Below, piece after piece: positions 26,102 through 40,793 of a DNA stretch of 64,000 bases. Under the pieces are notes generated by a model. The model had not been told where the DNA came from, did no database searches, and saw nothing but the letters and a program-made list of their open reading frames with translations. A program made the translations under genes and the position numbers. Every line of letters starts with the position of its first letter. The first letter of the stretch is position 1. The stretch is from Symsagittifera roscoffensis (lineage: Eukaryota; Xenacoelomorpha; Acoela; Convolutidae), in assembly GCF_963678635.1 (NCBI RefSeq), contig NC_087071.1, positions 37,286,438-37,350,437 on the forward strand, given 5' to 3'.

Positions 26102-29100
26102 GCTTTTTTTCCGGGTCGCACGAGTACGTCGATGACTTCCTTCTTAGGTTGCGCACATCGCTGACTTTTTTTATTGGTCGCGCCCGTTGCTGATTTTTCC
26201 CCAGTTTACGCACGTCGCTGAACTCTTTTTCCTTGTCGCACGATTACCTCGGTGACTTTTTTTTCAGATTGAGCCTGTCAATGACTGCTTTTTTACAGGT
26301 CGCGCCAGTCGCAACCTTTTTTTTCATGTTGGATTTGCCGCTGTGATTTTTTTTCAAGTTGTGCTTATCGATGGACTTTTTGCCAGCTCGCACGAGTCCT
26401 TCGCTGACTTCTTTTTCAGGTTGCGCACATCGCTGACTTTTTCCAAGGTCGCGCCTGTCGCTGAATTTGCCCCAGGTTACGCATGTCGCTGATTTTTTTT
26501 CCGGGTCGCACGAGTAGGTCAATGACTTCCTTCTTAGGCTGCGCACATTGCTGATTTTTTCACTGGTCGCGCCCGTTGCTGATTTTTCCCAGGTTACGCA
26601 CGTCGCTGATCTCTTTTTCCTGGTCGCACAATTCCCTTGCTGACTTCTTTTTCAGATTGTACCTGTCAATGACTTCTTTTTTACAGGTCGCGCCAGTCGC
26701 AAACTTTTTTTTCATGTTGGATTTGCGGCTGTGATTTTTTTTCAAGTTGTGCTTATCGATGGATTTTTTGCCAGCTCGCACGAGTCCTTCGCTGACTTCT
26801 TTTTCAGGTTGCGCCCGTCGCTGTTTTTTGTTTCACAGATCGCGCCCGTCGCTGACTTCTATTTCAGGGTGCGCACATCGCTGTTTTTTTCTACGGTCGC
26901 GCCCGTCGCTGATTTTTCCCCAGGTTACGCACGTCGCTGATTTCTTTTTCCTAGTCGCACGACTCCGTCGCTGACTTCTTTTTCAGGTGGCGCCCGACGC
27001 TGACTTTTTTCACAGGTCGCGCCCGTCGCTGATTTTTCACCAGATTACGCATGTCGCTGATTTTTTTTCCGGGTCGCACGAGTAGGTCAATGACTTCCTT
27101 CTTAGGCTGCGCACATTGCTGATTTTTTCACTGGTCGCGCCCGTTGCTGATTTTTCCCCAGTTTACGCATGTCGCTGATCTCTTTTTCCTTGTCGCACGA
27201 TTCCGTCGCTGACTTCTCTTTCAGATTGTGCCTGTCGATTACTTCTTTTTCACAGGTCGCGCCAGTCACTCACAGGTCGCGCCAGCTCTTGTCGCTGTTA
27301 TTTTTTTCCAAGTTTTGCTTATCGATGATTTTTTTGCCGGCTCGCACGAGTTCTTCGCTGACTTCCTTTTCAGGTTGCGCACATCGCTGACTTTTCCCAG
27401 GTCGCGCCCGTCGCTGATTTTTCCCCAGGTTACGCATGTCGCTGATTTTTTTTCCGGGTCGCACGAGTACGTCAATGACTTCCTTCTTAGGCTGCGCACA
27501 TCGCTGATTTTTTCACTGGTCGCGCCCGTTGCTGATTTTTCCCCAGGTAACTCACGTCGCCGATCTCTTTTTCCTGGTCGCACAATTCCCTTGCTGACTT
27601 CTTTTTCAGATTGTACCTGTCAATGACTTCTTTTTTACAGGTCGCGCCAGTCGCAAACTTTTTTTTCATGTTGGATTTGCGGCTGTGATTTTTTTTCAAG
27701 TTGTGCTTATCGATGGATTTTTTGCCAGCTCGCACGAGTCCTTCGCTGACTTCTTTTTCAGGTTGCGCCCGTCGCTGATTTTTTCTACGGTCGCGCCCGT
27801 CGCTGATTTTGCCCCAGGTTACGCATGTCGCTGGTTTTTTTCCGGGTCGCATGAGTACGTCGATGACTTCCTTCTCAGGTTGCGCATATCGCTGACTTTT
27901 TTCCCAGGTCGCGCCCGTTGCTGATTTTTCCCCAGGTTACGCACGTCGCTGATTTCTTTTTCCTAGTCGCACGACTCCGTCGCTGACTTCTATTTCAGGT
28001 TGCGCACATCGCTGATTTTTTCTACGGTCGCGCCCGTCGCTGATTTTACCCCAGGTTACGCATGTCGCTGGTTTTTTTCCGGGTCGCTTGAGTACGTCGA
28101 TGACTTCCTTCTCAGGTTGCGCATATCGCTGACTTTTTTCCCAGGTCGCGCCCGTTGCTGATTTTTCCCCAGGTTACGCACGTCGCTGATTTCTTTTTCC
28201 TAGTCGCACGACTCCGTCGCTGACTTCTATTTCAGGTTGCGCACATCGCTAAATTTTTCTAAGGTCGCGCCCGTCGCTGATTTTTCCCCAGGTTACGCAT
28301 GTCGCTGATTTTTTTTGCGGGTCGCACGAGTAGGTCAATGACTTCCTTCTTAGGCTGCGCACATTGCTGATTTTTTCACTGGTCGCGCCCGTTGCTGATT
28401 TTTTCCCAGGTTACGCACGTTGCTGATTTCTTTTTCCTAGTCGCACGACTCCGTCGCTGACTTCTATTTCAGGTTGCGCACATCGCTGAATTTTTCTAAG
28501 GTCGCGTCCGTTGCTGATTTTTCCCCAGTTTACGCATGTCGCTGATCTGTTTTTCCTTGTCGCACGATTACCTCGGTGACTTCTTTTTCAGATTGAGCCT
28601 GTCAATGACCGCTTTTTCACAGGTCGCGCCAATCGCAACCTTTTTTTTCATGTTGGTCTTGCCGCTGTTATTTTTTTTTCAAGTTGTGCTTATCGATGAA
28701 TTTTTTGCCATCTCGAGTGAGTCCTTCGATGACTTCTTTTTCAGGTGGCGCCCGACGCTGACTTTTTTCACAGGTCGCGCCCGTCGCTGATTTTTCACCA
28801 GATTACGCATGTCGCTGCTTTTTTTTCCGGGTCGCACGAGTACGTCGATGACTTCCTTCTTAGGTTGCGCACATCGCTGACTTTTTTCACTAGTCGCGCC
28901 CGTTGCTGATTTTTTCCCAGTTTACGCACGTCGCTGAACTCTTTTTCCTTGTCGCACGATTACCTCGGTGACTTTTTTTTTCAGATTGAGCCTGTCAATG
29001 ACTGCTTTTTTACAGGTCGCGCCAGTCGCAACCTTTTTTTTTCATGTTGGATTTGCCGCTGTGATTTTTTTTCAAGTTGTGCTTATCGATGGACTTTTTG

Positions 29101-32100
29101 CCAGCTCGCACGAGTCCTTCGCTGATTTTTTCCAAGGTCGCGCCTGTCGCTGATTTTGCCCCAGGTTACGCAAGTCGTTGATTTTTTTCCGGGTCGCACG
29201 TGTACGTCGAAGACTTCCTTCTCAGGTTGCGCATATCGCTGACTTTTTTCCCAGGTCGCGCCCGTTGCTGACTTCTTTTTCAGATTGCGCACATCGCTGA
29301 CTTTTTCCCAGGTCGCGCCCGTCGCTGACTTTTCCCCAGGTTACGCATGCCGCTGATTTTTTTCCGGGTCGCACGAGAGTACGTCGATGACTTGCTTCTT
29401 AGTTTGCGCACAACTCTGACTTCTTTCCCAAGTCGCGCCCGTTGCTGATTTTTCCCCAGTTTACGCACGTCGCTGATCTCTTTTTCAGATTGAGCCTGTC
29501 GATGACTTCTTTTTCACAGGTCGCGCCAGTCAAAAACCTTTTTTTCATGTTGCTCTTGTCGCTGTTATTTTTTTTCCAAGTTGTGCTTATCGATGAATTT
29601 TTGCCAGCTCGAGTGAGTCCTTTGATGACTTCTTTTTCAGGTGGCGCCCGACGCTGACTTTTTCCCAGGTCGCGCCCGTCGCTGACTTTTCCCCTGGTGA
29701 CGCATGCCGCTGATTTTTTTTCCGGGTCGCACGAGTACGTCGATGACTTCCTTCTTAGGTTGCGCACATCACTGACTTTTTTCACTGGTCGCGCCCGTTG
29801 CTGATTTTCAGATTGTGCCTGTCAATTACTTGTTTTTTACAGGTCGCGCCAGTCGCAACTTTTTTTTTTCATGTTGGATTTGCCGCTTTGATTTTTTTTC
29901 AAGTTGTGCTTATCGATGGACTTTTTGCCAGCTCGCACGAGTCATTCGCTGACTTCTTTCCCAGGTCGCGCCCGTTGCAGATTTTTCCCCAGTTTACGAA
30001 CGTCGCTGATCTCTTTTTCCTTGTCGCACGATTCCCTCGGTGACTTCTTTTTCAGATTGTGCCTGTCAATGACTGCTTTTTCACAGGTCGCGCCAATCGC
30101 AACCTTTTTTTCATATTGGTCTTGCCGCTGTTATTTTTTTTCAAGTTGTGCTTATCGATGGATTTTTTGCCAGCTCGCACGAGTCATTCGCTGATTTCTT
30201 TTTCAGGTTGCGCCTGTAGCAGACTTTTTTTACAGGTCGAGCCCGTTGTTGACTTCTTTTTAGGTTGCTCACATCGCTTACTCTTTCCCAGGTCGTGCCC
30301 ATCGCTTATTTTTCCCCAGGTTACGCATGTCGCTGATTTTTTTTCCGGGTCGCACGAGTACGTCGATGACTTCCTTCTTAGGTTGCGCACATCGCTGACT
30401 TTTTTCACTGGTCGCGCCCTTTGCTGATTTTTCCCCAGGTAACGCAAGTCACTGATCTCTTTTTCCTGGTCGCAGGATTCCCACGCTGACTTCTTTTTCA
30501 GATTGTGCCTGTCAATGACTTGTTTTTTACAGGTCGCGCCAGTCGCAACCTTTTTTTTTCATGTTGGATTTGCCGGTTTGATTTTTTTTCAAGTTGTGCT
30601 TATCGATGGACTTTTTGCCAGCTCACACGAGTCCTTCGCTGACTTCTTTTTCAGGTTTCGCACATCGCTGACTTTTTCCAAGGTCGCGCCTGTCGCTGAT
30701 TTTGCCCCAGGTTACGCATGTCGCTGATTTTTTTCCGGGTCGCACGAGTACGTCGATGGCTTCCTTCTGAGGTTGCGCACATCGCTGACTTTTTTCACTG
30801 GTCGCGCCCTTTGCTGATTTTTCCCCAGGTAACGCAAGTCACTGATCTCTTTTTCCTGGTCGCAGGATTCCCACGCTGACTTCTTTTTCAGATTGTGCCT
30901 GTCAAAGACTTGTTTTTTACAGGTCGCGCCAGTCGCAACCTTTTTTTTCTTGTTGGATTTGCGGCTGCGATTTTTTTTTCAAGTTGTGCTTATCGATGGA
31001 CTTTTTGCCAGCTCGCACGAGTCCTTCGCTGACTTCGTTTTCAGGTTGCGCTCGTCGCTGTTTTTTTCACAGATCGCGCCCGTCGCTGACTTCTATTTCA
31101 GGTTGCGCACATCGCTGACTTTTTCCAAGGTCGCGCCTCTCGCTGATTTTTCCCCAGGTTACGCATGTCGCTGATTTTTTTTTCTGGGTCGCACGAGTAC
31201 GTCGATGACTTCCTTCTTAGGTTGCGCACATCGCTGACTTTTTTCACTGGTCGTGCCCTTTGCTGATTTTTCCCCAGGTAACGCAAGTCACTGATCTCTT
31301 TTTCCTGGTCGCAGGATTCCCACGCTGACTTCTTTTTCAGATTGTGCCTGTCAATGACTTGTTTTTTACAGGTCGCGCCAGTCGCAACCTTTTTTTTCTT
31401 GTTGGATTTGCCGCTGCAATTTTTTTTCAAGTTGTGCTTATCGATGGACTTTTTGCCAGCTCGCACGAGTCCTTCGCTGACTTCTTTTTCAGGTTGCGCT
31501 CGTCGCTGTTTTTTTTTCACAGATCGCGCCCGTCGCTGACTTCTATTTCAGGTTGCGCACATCGCTGACTTTTTCCAAGGTCGCGCCTCTCGCTGATTTT
31601 GCCCCAGGTTACGCATGTCGCTGATTTTCTTCCGGGTCGCACGAGTACGTCGATGACTTCCTTCTCAGGTTGCGCACATCGCTGACTTTTTTTCCTGTGT
31701 CGCGCCCGTTGATGCTTTTCTCCAGGTTACGCACGTCGTTGATTTCCTTTTCCTGGTCGCACGACTCCGTCGCTGACTTCTTTTTCACAGGTCGCGCCTG
31801 TTGCTGATTTTTCCCCACCTTACGACCGTCGCTGTTTTATTTTTCCTGGTCACACGGTTCCCTCGCTGACTTCTTTTGCAGATTGTGTCTGTCATGGACT
31901 GTTTTTTCACAAGTCGAACCAGTCGCAACCTTTTTTTTTCATGTTGGTCTCGCCGCTGTTTTTTTTTCAAGTTGTGCTTATCGATGGATTTTTTGCCAGT
32001 TCGCACGAGTCCTTACCTGATTTCTTTTTCAGCTTGCGCACGTCGCTGACTTTTTTTACAGGTCGCGCCCGTTGCTGATTTCTTTTTCAGGTTGCGCACA

Positions 32101-33439
32101 TCGCTGACTATTTCCCAGGTCGCGCCCGTCGCTGATTTTTCCCCAGGTTACGCATGTCGCTGATTATTTTTCCGGGTGGCACGAGTACCTCGATGACTTC
32201 CTTCTTAGGTTGCGCACATCGCTGACGTTTTCACTGGTCGCGCCCGTTGCTGACTATTCCCCAGGTTACGCAAGTCGCTGATTTCTTTTTTCTGTTCGCA
32301 CGATTCCCTCATAGACTTCTTTTTCAGATTGTGCCTGTCAATGACTGCTTTTTCACAGGTCATGCCAGTCGCAACCTGTTTTTCATGTTGTTCTTGCCGC
32401 TGTTTTTTTTCCAAGTTGTGGCTATCGATGAACTTTTTGCTAGCTCGCACGAATCTTTCGCTGACTTCTTTTTCAGGTTGCGCCTGTAGCAGACTTTTTT
32501 TACAGGTCGAGCCCGTTGCTGACTTCTTTTCAGGTTGCGCACATCGCTTACTCTTTCCCAGGCCGCGCCCTTCGCTGATTTTTCTCCAGGTTACGCATGT
32601 CGCTGATTTTTTTTCCGGGTCGCACGAGTACGTCGATGGCTTCCTTCTGAGGTTGCGCACATCGCTGACTTTTTTCACTGGCGCTGACTTCTTTTTCAGA
32701 TTGTGCCTGTCAATGACTTGTTTTTTACAGGTCGCGCCAGTCGCAACCTTTTTTTTCTTGTTGGATTTGCCGCTGCAATTTTTTTTCAAGTTGTGCTTAT
32801 CGATGGACTTTTTGCCAGCTCGCACGAGTCCTTCGCTGACTTCTTTTTCAGGTTGCGCTCGTCGCTGTTTTTTTTTTCACAGATCGCTCCCGTCGCTGAC
32901 TTCTATTTCAGGTTGCGCACATCGCTGACTTTTTCCAAGGTCGCGCCTCTCGCTGATTTTGCCCCAGGTTACGCATGTCGCTGATTTTTTTCCGGGTCGC
33001 ACGAGTACGTCGATGACTTCCTTCTCAGGTTGCGCACATCGCTGACTTTTTTTCCTGTGTCGCGCCCGTTGATGATTTTTCTCCAGGTTACGCACGTCGC
33101 TGTTTTCTTTTTCCTGGTCACACGGTTCCCTCGCTGACTTCTTTTGCAGATTGTGTCTGTCATGGACTGTTTTTTCACAAGTCGCACCAGTCGCAACCTT
33201 TTTTTTCATGTTGGTCTTGCCGCTGTTTTTTTTTCAAGTTGTGCTTATCGATGGATTTTTTGCCAGTTCGCACGAGTCCTTCCCTGATTTCTTTTTCAGC
33301 TTGCGCACGTCGCTGACTTTTTTTACAGGTCGCGCCCGTTGCTGATTTCTTTTTCAGGTTGCGCACATCGCTCACTCTTTCCCAGGTCGCGCCCGTCGCT
33401 GATTTTTCCCCGGGTTACGCATGTCGCTGATTATTTTTC

Positions 33440-35599
33440 CGGGTGGCACGAGTACCTCGATGACTTCCTTCTTAGGTTGCGCACATCGCTGACGTTTTCA
33501 CTGGTCGCGCCCGTTGCTGACTATTCCCCAGGTTACGCAAGTCGCTGATTTCTTTTTTCTGTTCGCACGATTCCCTCATAGACTTCTTTTTCAGATTGTG
33601 CCTGTCAATGACTGCTTTTTCACAGGTCGTGCCAGTCGCAACCTGTTTTTCATGTTGTTCTTGCCGCTGTTTTTTTTCCAAGTTGTGGCTATCGATGAAC
33701 TTTTTGCTAGCTCGCACGAGTCTTTCGCTGACTTCTTTTTCAGGTTGCGCCCGTCGCTGAATTTTTTCACAGGTCGCGCCCGTTGCTGACATTTTTCTTA
33801 GGTCGCTTCCGTCGCTGACTTCTATTTCAGGTTGCGCACATCGCTGACTTTTTCCCAGGTCGCGCCCGTTGATGATTTTTCCCCACGTTACGCACGTCGC
33901 TGATTTCCTTTTCCTGGTCGCACTACTCCGTCGCTGACTTCTTTTTCAGATTGAGCCTGTCGATTACTTCTTTTTCACAGGTCGCGCCAGTCAAAAAACT
34001 TTTTTTCATATTGCTCTTGTCGCTGTTATTTTTTTTCCAAGTTGTGCTTATCGATGAATTTTTTGCCAGCTCGCATGAGTCCTTCGATGACTTCTTTTTC
34101 AGGTTGCACCCGACGCTGACTTTTTCACAGGTCGCTGAAATTTTTCTTAGGTCGCTTCCGTCGCTGACTTCTATTTCAGGTTGCGCACATCGCTGACTTT
34201 TTCCCAGGTCGCGCCCGTTGATGATTTTTCCCCACGTTACGCACGTCGCTGATTTCCTTTTCCTGGTCGCACGACTCCGTCGCTGACTTCTTTTTCAGAT
34301 TGAGCCTGTCGATTACTTCTTTTTCACAGGTCGCGCCAGTCAAAAAACTTTTTTTCATATTGCGCTCGTCGCTAATTTTTTTTCAAGTTGTGCTTATCGA
34401 TGGATTTTTTGCCAGCTCGCACGAGTCCTTTGCTGATTTCTTTTTCAGGTTGCGCACGTCGCTGACTTTTTTTACAGGTCGAGCCCGTTGCTGATTTCTT
34501 TTTCAGGTTGCGCACATCGCTGACTCTTTCCCAGGTCGCACCCGTTGCTGATTTTTCCCCAGGTTACGCATGTCGCTGATTATTTTTCCGGGTGGCACGA
34601 GTACGTCGATGACTTCCTTCTTAGGTTGCGCACATCGCTGACGTTTTCACAGGTCGCGTTCGTCGCTGACTTTTTTTTTGATGTTGCGCTCGTCGCTAAT
34701 TTTTTTTCAAGTTGTGCTTATCGATGAATTTTTTGCTAGCTCGCTTGAGTCTTTCGATGACTTCTTTTTCAGGTTGCGCCCGACGCTGACTTTTTCACAG
34801 GTCGCTGACTTCTTTTTCAGTTTGCGCACATCGCTGACTTTTTTCCAGGTCGCGGCCGTCGCTGATTTTTCTCCAGGTTACGCATGCCGCTGATTTTTTT
34901 CCCGGGTCGCACGAGTACCTCGATGACTTCCTTCTTAGGTTGCGCACATCGCTGACGTTTTCACTGGTCGCGCCCGTTGCTGACTATTCCCCAGGTTAAG
35001 CAAGTCGCTGATTTCTTTTTTCTGTTCGCACGATTCCCTCATAGACTTCTTTTTCAGATTGTGCCTGTCAATGACTGCTTTTTCACAGGTCGTGCCAGTC
35101 GCAACCTGTTTTTCATGTTGTTCTTGCCGCTGTTTTTTTTTCCAAGTTGTGGCTATCGATGAACTTTTTGCTAGCTCGCACGAGTCTTTCGCTGACTTCT
35201 TTTTCAGGTTGCGCCCGTCGCTGAATTTTTTCACAGGTCGCGCCCGTTGCTGACATTTTTCTTAGGTCGCTTCCGTCGCTGACTTCTATTTCAGGTTGCG
35301 CACATCGCGGACTTTTTCCCAGGTCGCGCCCGTTGATGATTTTTCCCCACGTTACGCACGTCGCTGATTTCCTTTTCCTGGTCGCACGACCCCGTCGCTG
35401 ACTTCTTTTTCAGATTGAGCCTGTCGATTACTTCTTTTTCACAGGTCGCGCCAGTCAAAAAACTTTTTTTCATATTGCTCTTGTCGCTGTTATTTTTTTT
35501 CCAAGTTGTGCTTATCGATGAATTTTTTGCCAGCTCGCATGAGTCCTTCGATGACTTCTTTTTCAGGTTGCACCCGACGCTGACTTTTTCACAGGTCGC
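33440..35599 (+). repeat. Higher-order repeat, ~700-bp block copied 1463 bp apart
   Basis: About 33440-34135 and 34902-35599 share the same monomer order and private variants, such as TTTTTTCTGTTCGCACGATT and TTGTGGCTATCGATGAAC. The offset is 1463-1464 bp. Parts of the block recur again near 36000-37250, so the whole 33.4-37.3 kb stretch is a mosaic of a few shuffled blocks. Confidence 0.7.
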
Positions 35600-38500
35600 C
35601 GACTTCTTTTTCAGTTTGCGCACAAGTTGTGGCTATCGATGAACTTTTTGCCAGCTCGCATGAGTCCGTCGCTGACTTCTTTTTACAAGTTGCTTCGGTC
35701 GCTGACATTTTTCACAGGTCGCGCCCGTTGCTGACATTTTTCTTAGGTTGCGCCCGTCGCTGACTTCTATTTCAGGTTGCGCACATCGCTGACTTTTTCC
35801 CAGGTCGCGCCCGTTGATGATTTTTCCCCACGTTACGCACGTCGCTGATTTCCTTTTCCTGGTCGCACGACTCCGTCGCTGACTTCTTTTTCAGATTGAG
35901 CCTGTCGATGACTTCTTTTTCACAGGTCGCGCCAGTCAAAAAACTTTTTTTCATGTTGCTCTTGTCGCTGCTATTTTTTTTCCAAGTTGTACTTATCGAT
36001 GAAATTTTTGCTAGCTCGCTTGAGTCTTTCGATGACTTCTTTTTCAGGTTGCGCCCGACGCTGACTTTTTCACAGGTCGCTGACTTCTTTTTCAGTTTGC
36101 GCACATCGCTGACTTTTTTCCAGGTCGCGGCCGTCGCTGATTTTTCTCCAGGTTACGCATGCCGCTGATTTTTTCCCGGGTCGCACGAGTACGTCGATGA
36201 CTTCCTTCTTAGGTTGCGCACATCGCTGACTTTTTTCCCAGGTCGCGCTCGTTGCTGATTTTTCCCCAGCTTACGCAAGTCGCTGTTTTCTTTTTCCTGG
36301 TCGCACGATTCCCTCGCTGACTTCTTTTTCAGATTGTGCCTGTCATGGACTGTTTTTTCACAACTCGCGTCAGTCGCAACCTTTTTTTTCATGTTGGTCT
36401 TGTCGCTGTTTTTTTCAAGTTGTGGATATCGATGAACTTTTTGCTAGCTCTAACGAGTCTTTCGCTGACTTCTTTTTCAGGTTGCGCCCGTCGCTGAATT
36501 TTTTCACAGGTCGCGCACGTAGCTGCATTTTCACCAGGTTACGCATGTCGCTGATTTTTTTCTGGTTCGCACGAGTCCATCGCTCATTATTTTTTCAGGT
36601 TGCGCCCGTCGCTGAATACTTTTTCACAGGTCGCGTTCGTCGCTGACTTTTTTTTTGATGTTGCGCTCGTCGCTAATTTTTTTTCAAGTTGTGCTTATCG
36701 ATGGATTTTTTGCCAGCTCGCACGAGTCCTTTCCTGATATCTTTTTCAGGTTGCGCACGTCGCTGACTTTTTTTACAGGTCGCGCCCGTTGCTGATTTCT
36801 TTTTCAGGTTGCGCACATCGCTGACTCTTTCCCAAGTCGCACCCGTTGCTGATTTTTCCCCAGGTTACGCATGTCGCTGATTATTTTTCCGGGTGGCATG
36901 AGTACGTCGATGACTTCCTTCCTAGAATAAGCACATCGCTGACGTTTTCCCTGGTCGCGCCCGTTGCTGACTATTCCCCAGGTTACGCAAGTCCCTGATT
37001 TCTTTTTTCTGTTCGCACGATTCCCTCGTAGACTTCTTTTCCAGATTGTGCCTGTCAATGACTGCTTTTTCACAGGTCGCGCCAGTCGCAAACTGTTTTT
37101 CATGTTGTTCTTGCCGCTGTTTTTTTTTCCAAGTTGTGGCTATCGATGAACTTTTTGCTAGCTCGCACGAGTCTTTCGCTGACTTCTTTTTCAGGTTGCG
37201 CCCGTCGCTGAATTTTTTCACAGGTCGCGCACGTAGCTGCATTTTCACCAGGTTACGCATGTCGCTGATTTTTTTCCGGTTCGCACGAGTCCATCGCTCA
37301 TTTTTTTTTCAGGTTGCGCCCGTCGCTGAATACTTTTTCACAGGTCGCGTTCGTCGCTGACTTTTTTTTGATGTTGCGCTCGTCGCTAATTTTTTTCCAA
37401 GTTGTGGCTATCGATGAATTTTTTGCCAGCTCGCATGAGTCCGTCGCTGACTTCTTTTTACAGGTTGCTTCGGTCGCTGACATTTTTCACAGGTCGCCCC
37501 CGTCGCTGACTTCTATTTCAGGTTGCGGACAGCGCTGACTTTTTCCCCAGGTCGGGCCGTCGCTAATTTTCCCCCAGATTACGCCTGTCACTGTTCGTTT
37601 TCCTGGTCGCACTAGTCAGTCGCTAACTTCCTTTTCAGAGTGAGAACATCACTGTTTTTTTCCCAGGTTGCGCGCGTCGCTGATTTTTTCCAAGTTGTGC
37701 CGGTCGCTGACTTTTTTGGCAGCTCGCACGAGTCCGACACTGACTTCGTTTTCAGGTTGCGCCCGTCGCTGATATTTTTCACAGGTCGAGACCGTCACTG
37801 AATTCTATTTCAGGTTGCGCACATCGCTGACTTTTTTCCCAGGTCGCGCCCCTTGCTGATTTCTCACCAGGTTACGCACGTCGCTGATTTTTTTTCCTGG
37901 TCGCACGATTCCATCGCTGACTTATTTTTCAGATTTTGCCCGTCGCTGACTGCTTTTTCACATGTTGCGCCAGTCGCAAAATTTTTTACATGTTGCTCTT
38001 GTCGCTGTTACTTTTTTCCAAGTTGAGCCTATCCATGAATTTTTTGCCAGCTCGTACGAGTCCGTCACTGACATCTTTTTCAGGTTGCGCACATCGCTGA
38101 CTTTTTCCCAGGTCGCGCCCGTCGCTGATTTTTTCCCCAGGTTACGCATGTCGCTGATTTGTTTTCCGGGTCGCACGAACACGTCGATGACTTCCTTCTC
38201 AGGTTGCAGACATCGCTGACTTTTTTCCCAGGTCGCGCCCGTTGCTGAATTTTCTTCAGGTTACGCATGTCGCTGATTTTTTTTCCGGTTCGCACGAGTC
38301 CATGGCTCATTTTTTTTTCAGGTTGCGCCCGTCGCTGAATACTTTTTCACAGGTCGCGTTCGTCGCTCCCTTTTTTTGATGTTGCGCTCGTCGCTAATTT
38401 TTTTCCAAGTTAAGCTTGTCGATGAACTTTTCGCCAGCTCGCACAAGTCCTTCGCCGACTTTTTTTTCAGGTTGAGCCCGTTGCTGACTTTTTTCACAGG

Positions 38501-40793
38501 TCACGCCCCTTGCTGACATTTTTCACTGGTCGCGCCCGTCGCTGACTTCTTTTTCAGGTTACGCACATCGCTGACTTTTTCCCAGGTCGCGCCCGTCGCT
38601 GATTTCTCCCCAGATTACGCATGTCGCTGATTTTTTTCCGGGTCGAACGAGTACGTCGCTGACTTCCTTCTCAGGTTGCGGACATCTCCAGGTTTTCCAA
38701 GTTGTGCCGATCGCTGACTTTTTTGCCAGCTCGCACGAGTCCGGCGCCAGTCAATGACATTTTTCACAGATCGCGCCCGTCGCTGACTTCTTTTTCAGGT
38801 TGAGGGCATCGCTGATTTTTTCCAAGTTGTGCCGATTGCTGACTTTTTTGCCAGCTCGCACGGGTCCGTCGCTGACTTCTATTTCAGGTTGCGCACATCG
38901 CTGAATTTTTTCCCAGGTCGCGCACGTTGCTGATTTTTCCCCAGGTTGCGCACGTCGCTGATTTTTTTTCAGGTTCGCACGATTCCGTCGCTGACTTTTC
39001 TTTCAGATTGTACCTGTCGCTGACTGCTTTTTCACAGGCCGCGCCAGTCACTAATTTTTTTATCTTGCTCTTGTCGCTGTTATTTTTTTCCAAAACGTGC
39101 ATATCTATGATTTTTTGCCAGCTTGCAAGAATCCTTCACTGACTTCTTCTTCAGGTTGCGCCCGTCGCTGATCTACTTTTCAGGTTTCAGACATGGCTGG
39201 CTTTTCCCCAGTTTGCGACCGTCGCTGATTTTTCCCAAGTTGTGACTGTCGCTGACTTTTTTGCGGCTCGCACGAGTCCGTCGCTGATATCTTTTTTCAG
39301 GTTGCGCCTGTCGCTGATTTTTTCCAAGCTGTGCCTGTCGCTGACTTTTTTGCCAGCTCGCACGTGTCTGTCGCTGACTTATTTTTCAGGTTGGGCCGGT
39401 CGCTGACATTTTTCACAGGTCGCGCCCGTTCCTAATTTCTATTTCAGGTTCCGCACTTCGCTGACTTTTTCCCAGGTCGCGCCCGTCGCTGAATTTTACC
39501 AGACCGTGCCCGTCGCTGATTTTTCCTTAGGTTACGCATGTCGCAGATTTTTTTCCGGGTCGCACGAGTCCGTCACTGACTTCCTTTTCAAATTGCGGAC
39601 ATCGCTGGTTTTTTCCCAGGTTGCGCCCGTCGCTGATTTATACTTCAGAATGTGCACTTTAGTGACTCCTTCCCACGTCGCGCCCATTGCTAATTTTCCC
39701 TAAGGCTGCGCATGTCACTGACTTTTTTTCTTTGTCGCACCATTCCGTCGCTGACTTCATTTTTAGATTGCGCCAGTCGCTGACATTTTTCACAGTTCGA
39801 GCCCGTCGTTCAGAATGCGCACATTGCTGACTCTTTCCCACGTCGCGCCCGTTGCTGATTTTCCACCATTTTACGCATGTCGTTGGTTTTTTATCGGGTT
39901 GCACGAGTCCGTCGTCGACTTGTTTTTCAGATTGCGCCCGTCGCTGACCTTCTTTTTCAAAGGTCGCGACCGTCGCTAATTTTTATTCCAGAATGCGCAC
40001 ATTGGTGACTCTTTCCCAGGTCGCGCCCGTTGCTGATTTTCCCACAGGTTTCGCATGTCTTTGATTTTTCTCTCGGTTGCACAAGTCAACCGCTTACTTC
40101 TCTTTGAGATTGCGCCCGTTTGAGTCGCTGAAATTTTTCTCAGGTCGCGCCCGTTGCTGACTTTTCTTTCAGAGTGCGCACCTTTTCTGACTCTTTCCCA
40201 GGTCGCTCCCGTTGCTGATTTTTCCCCAGGTTACGCATATCGCTGACTTTTTTTCCAGCTCGCACGAGTCCGTCGCTGACTTCTTTTTCAGGTTGCGCCC
40301 GTCGCTGACATTTTTCAGAGGTCGCGCCCGTTGCTTACTTCTATTTCATGTTGCGCGCATCGCAGATTTTTTCCCAGGTCGCGCCAGTAGCTGATTTTTC
40401 CATATGTTACGCATGTCGCAGATTTTTTTCCGTGTAGCACGAGTACCTCACTGACTTCCTTTTCAGGTTGCGGACATGGCTGGTTTTTTCCCAGTTTGCG
40501 TCCGTCGCTGATTTTTCCCAAAATGTGCCTGTCGCTGACTTTTTTTGGCAGCTCGCAGAAGTCCGTCGCTGGTTTCTTTTTCAGGATGCGCCCGTGGCTG
40601 ATTTCTTCCAAGTTGGGCCTGTCACTGACTTTATTGCCAGCTCGCACGAGTCCGTCGCTGACTTCTTTTTCAGGTTGCGCCCGTCGATGACATTTTCACA
40701 GGTCGCGCCCGTTGCTCACTTCTATTTCATGTTGCGCGCCTCGCTGACTTTTTCACAGGTCGCGCCAGTCGCTGACTTTTCCCTAGGTTACGC

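Noticed and set aside
32205-32825. 206-codon minus-strand open frame inside the array, with lysine-rich repeated peptide
   Set aside because: The array has few stop codons in several frames on both strands; neighbouring units give the same low-complexity peptides in shifted phases. No start context, splice structure or domain supports coding.
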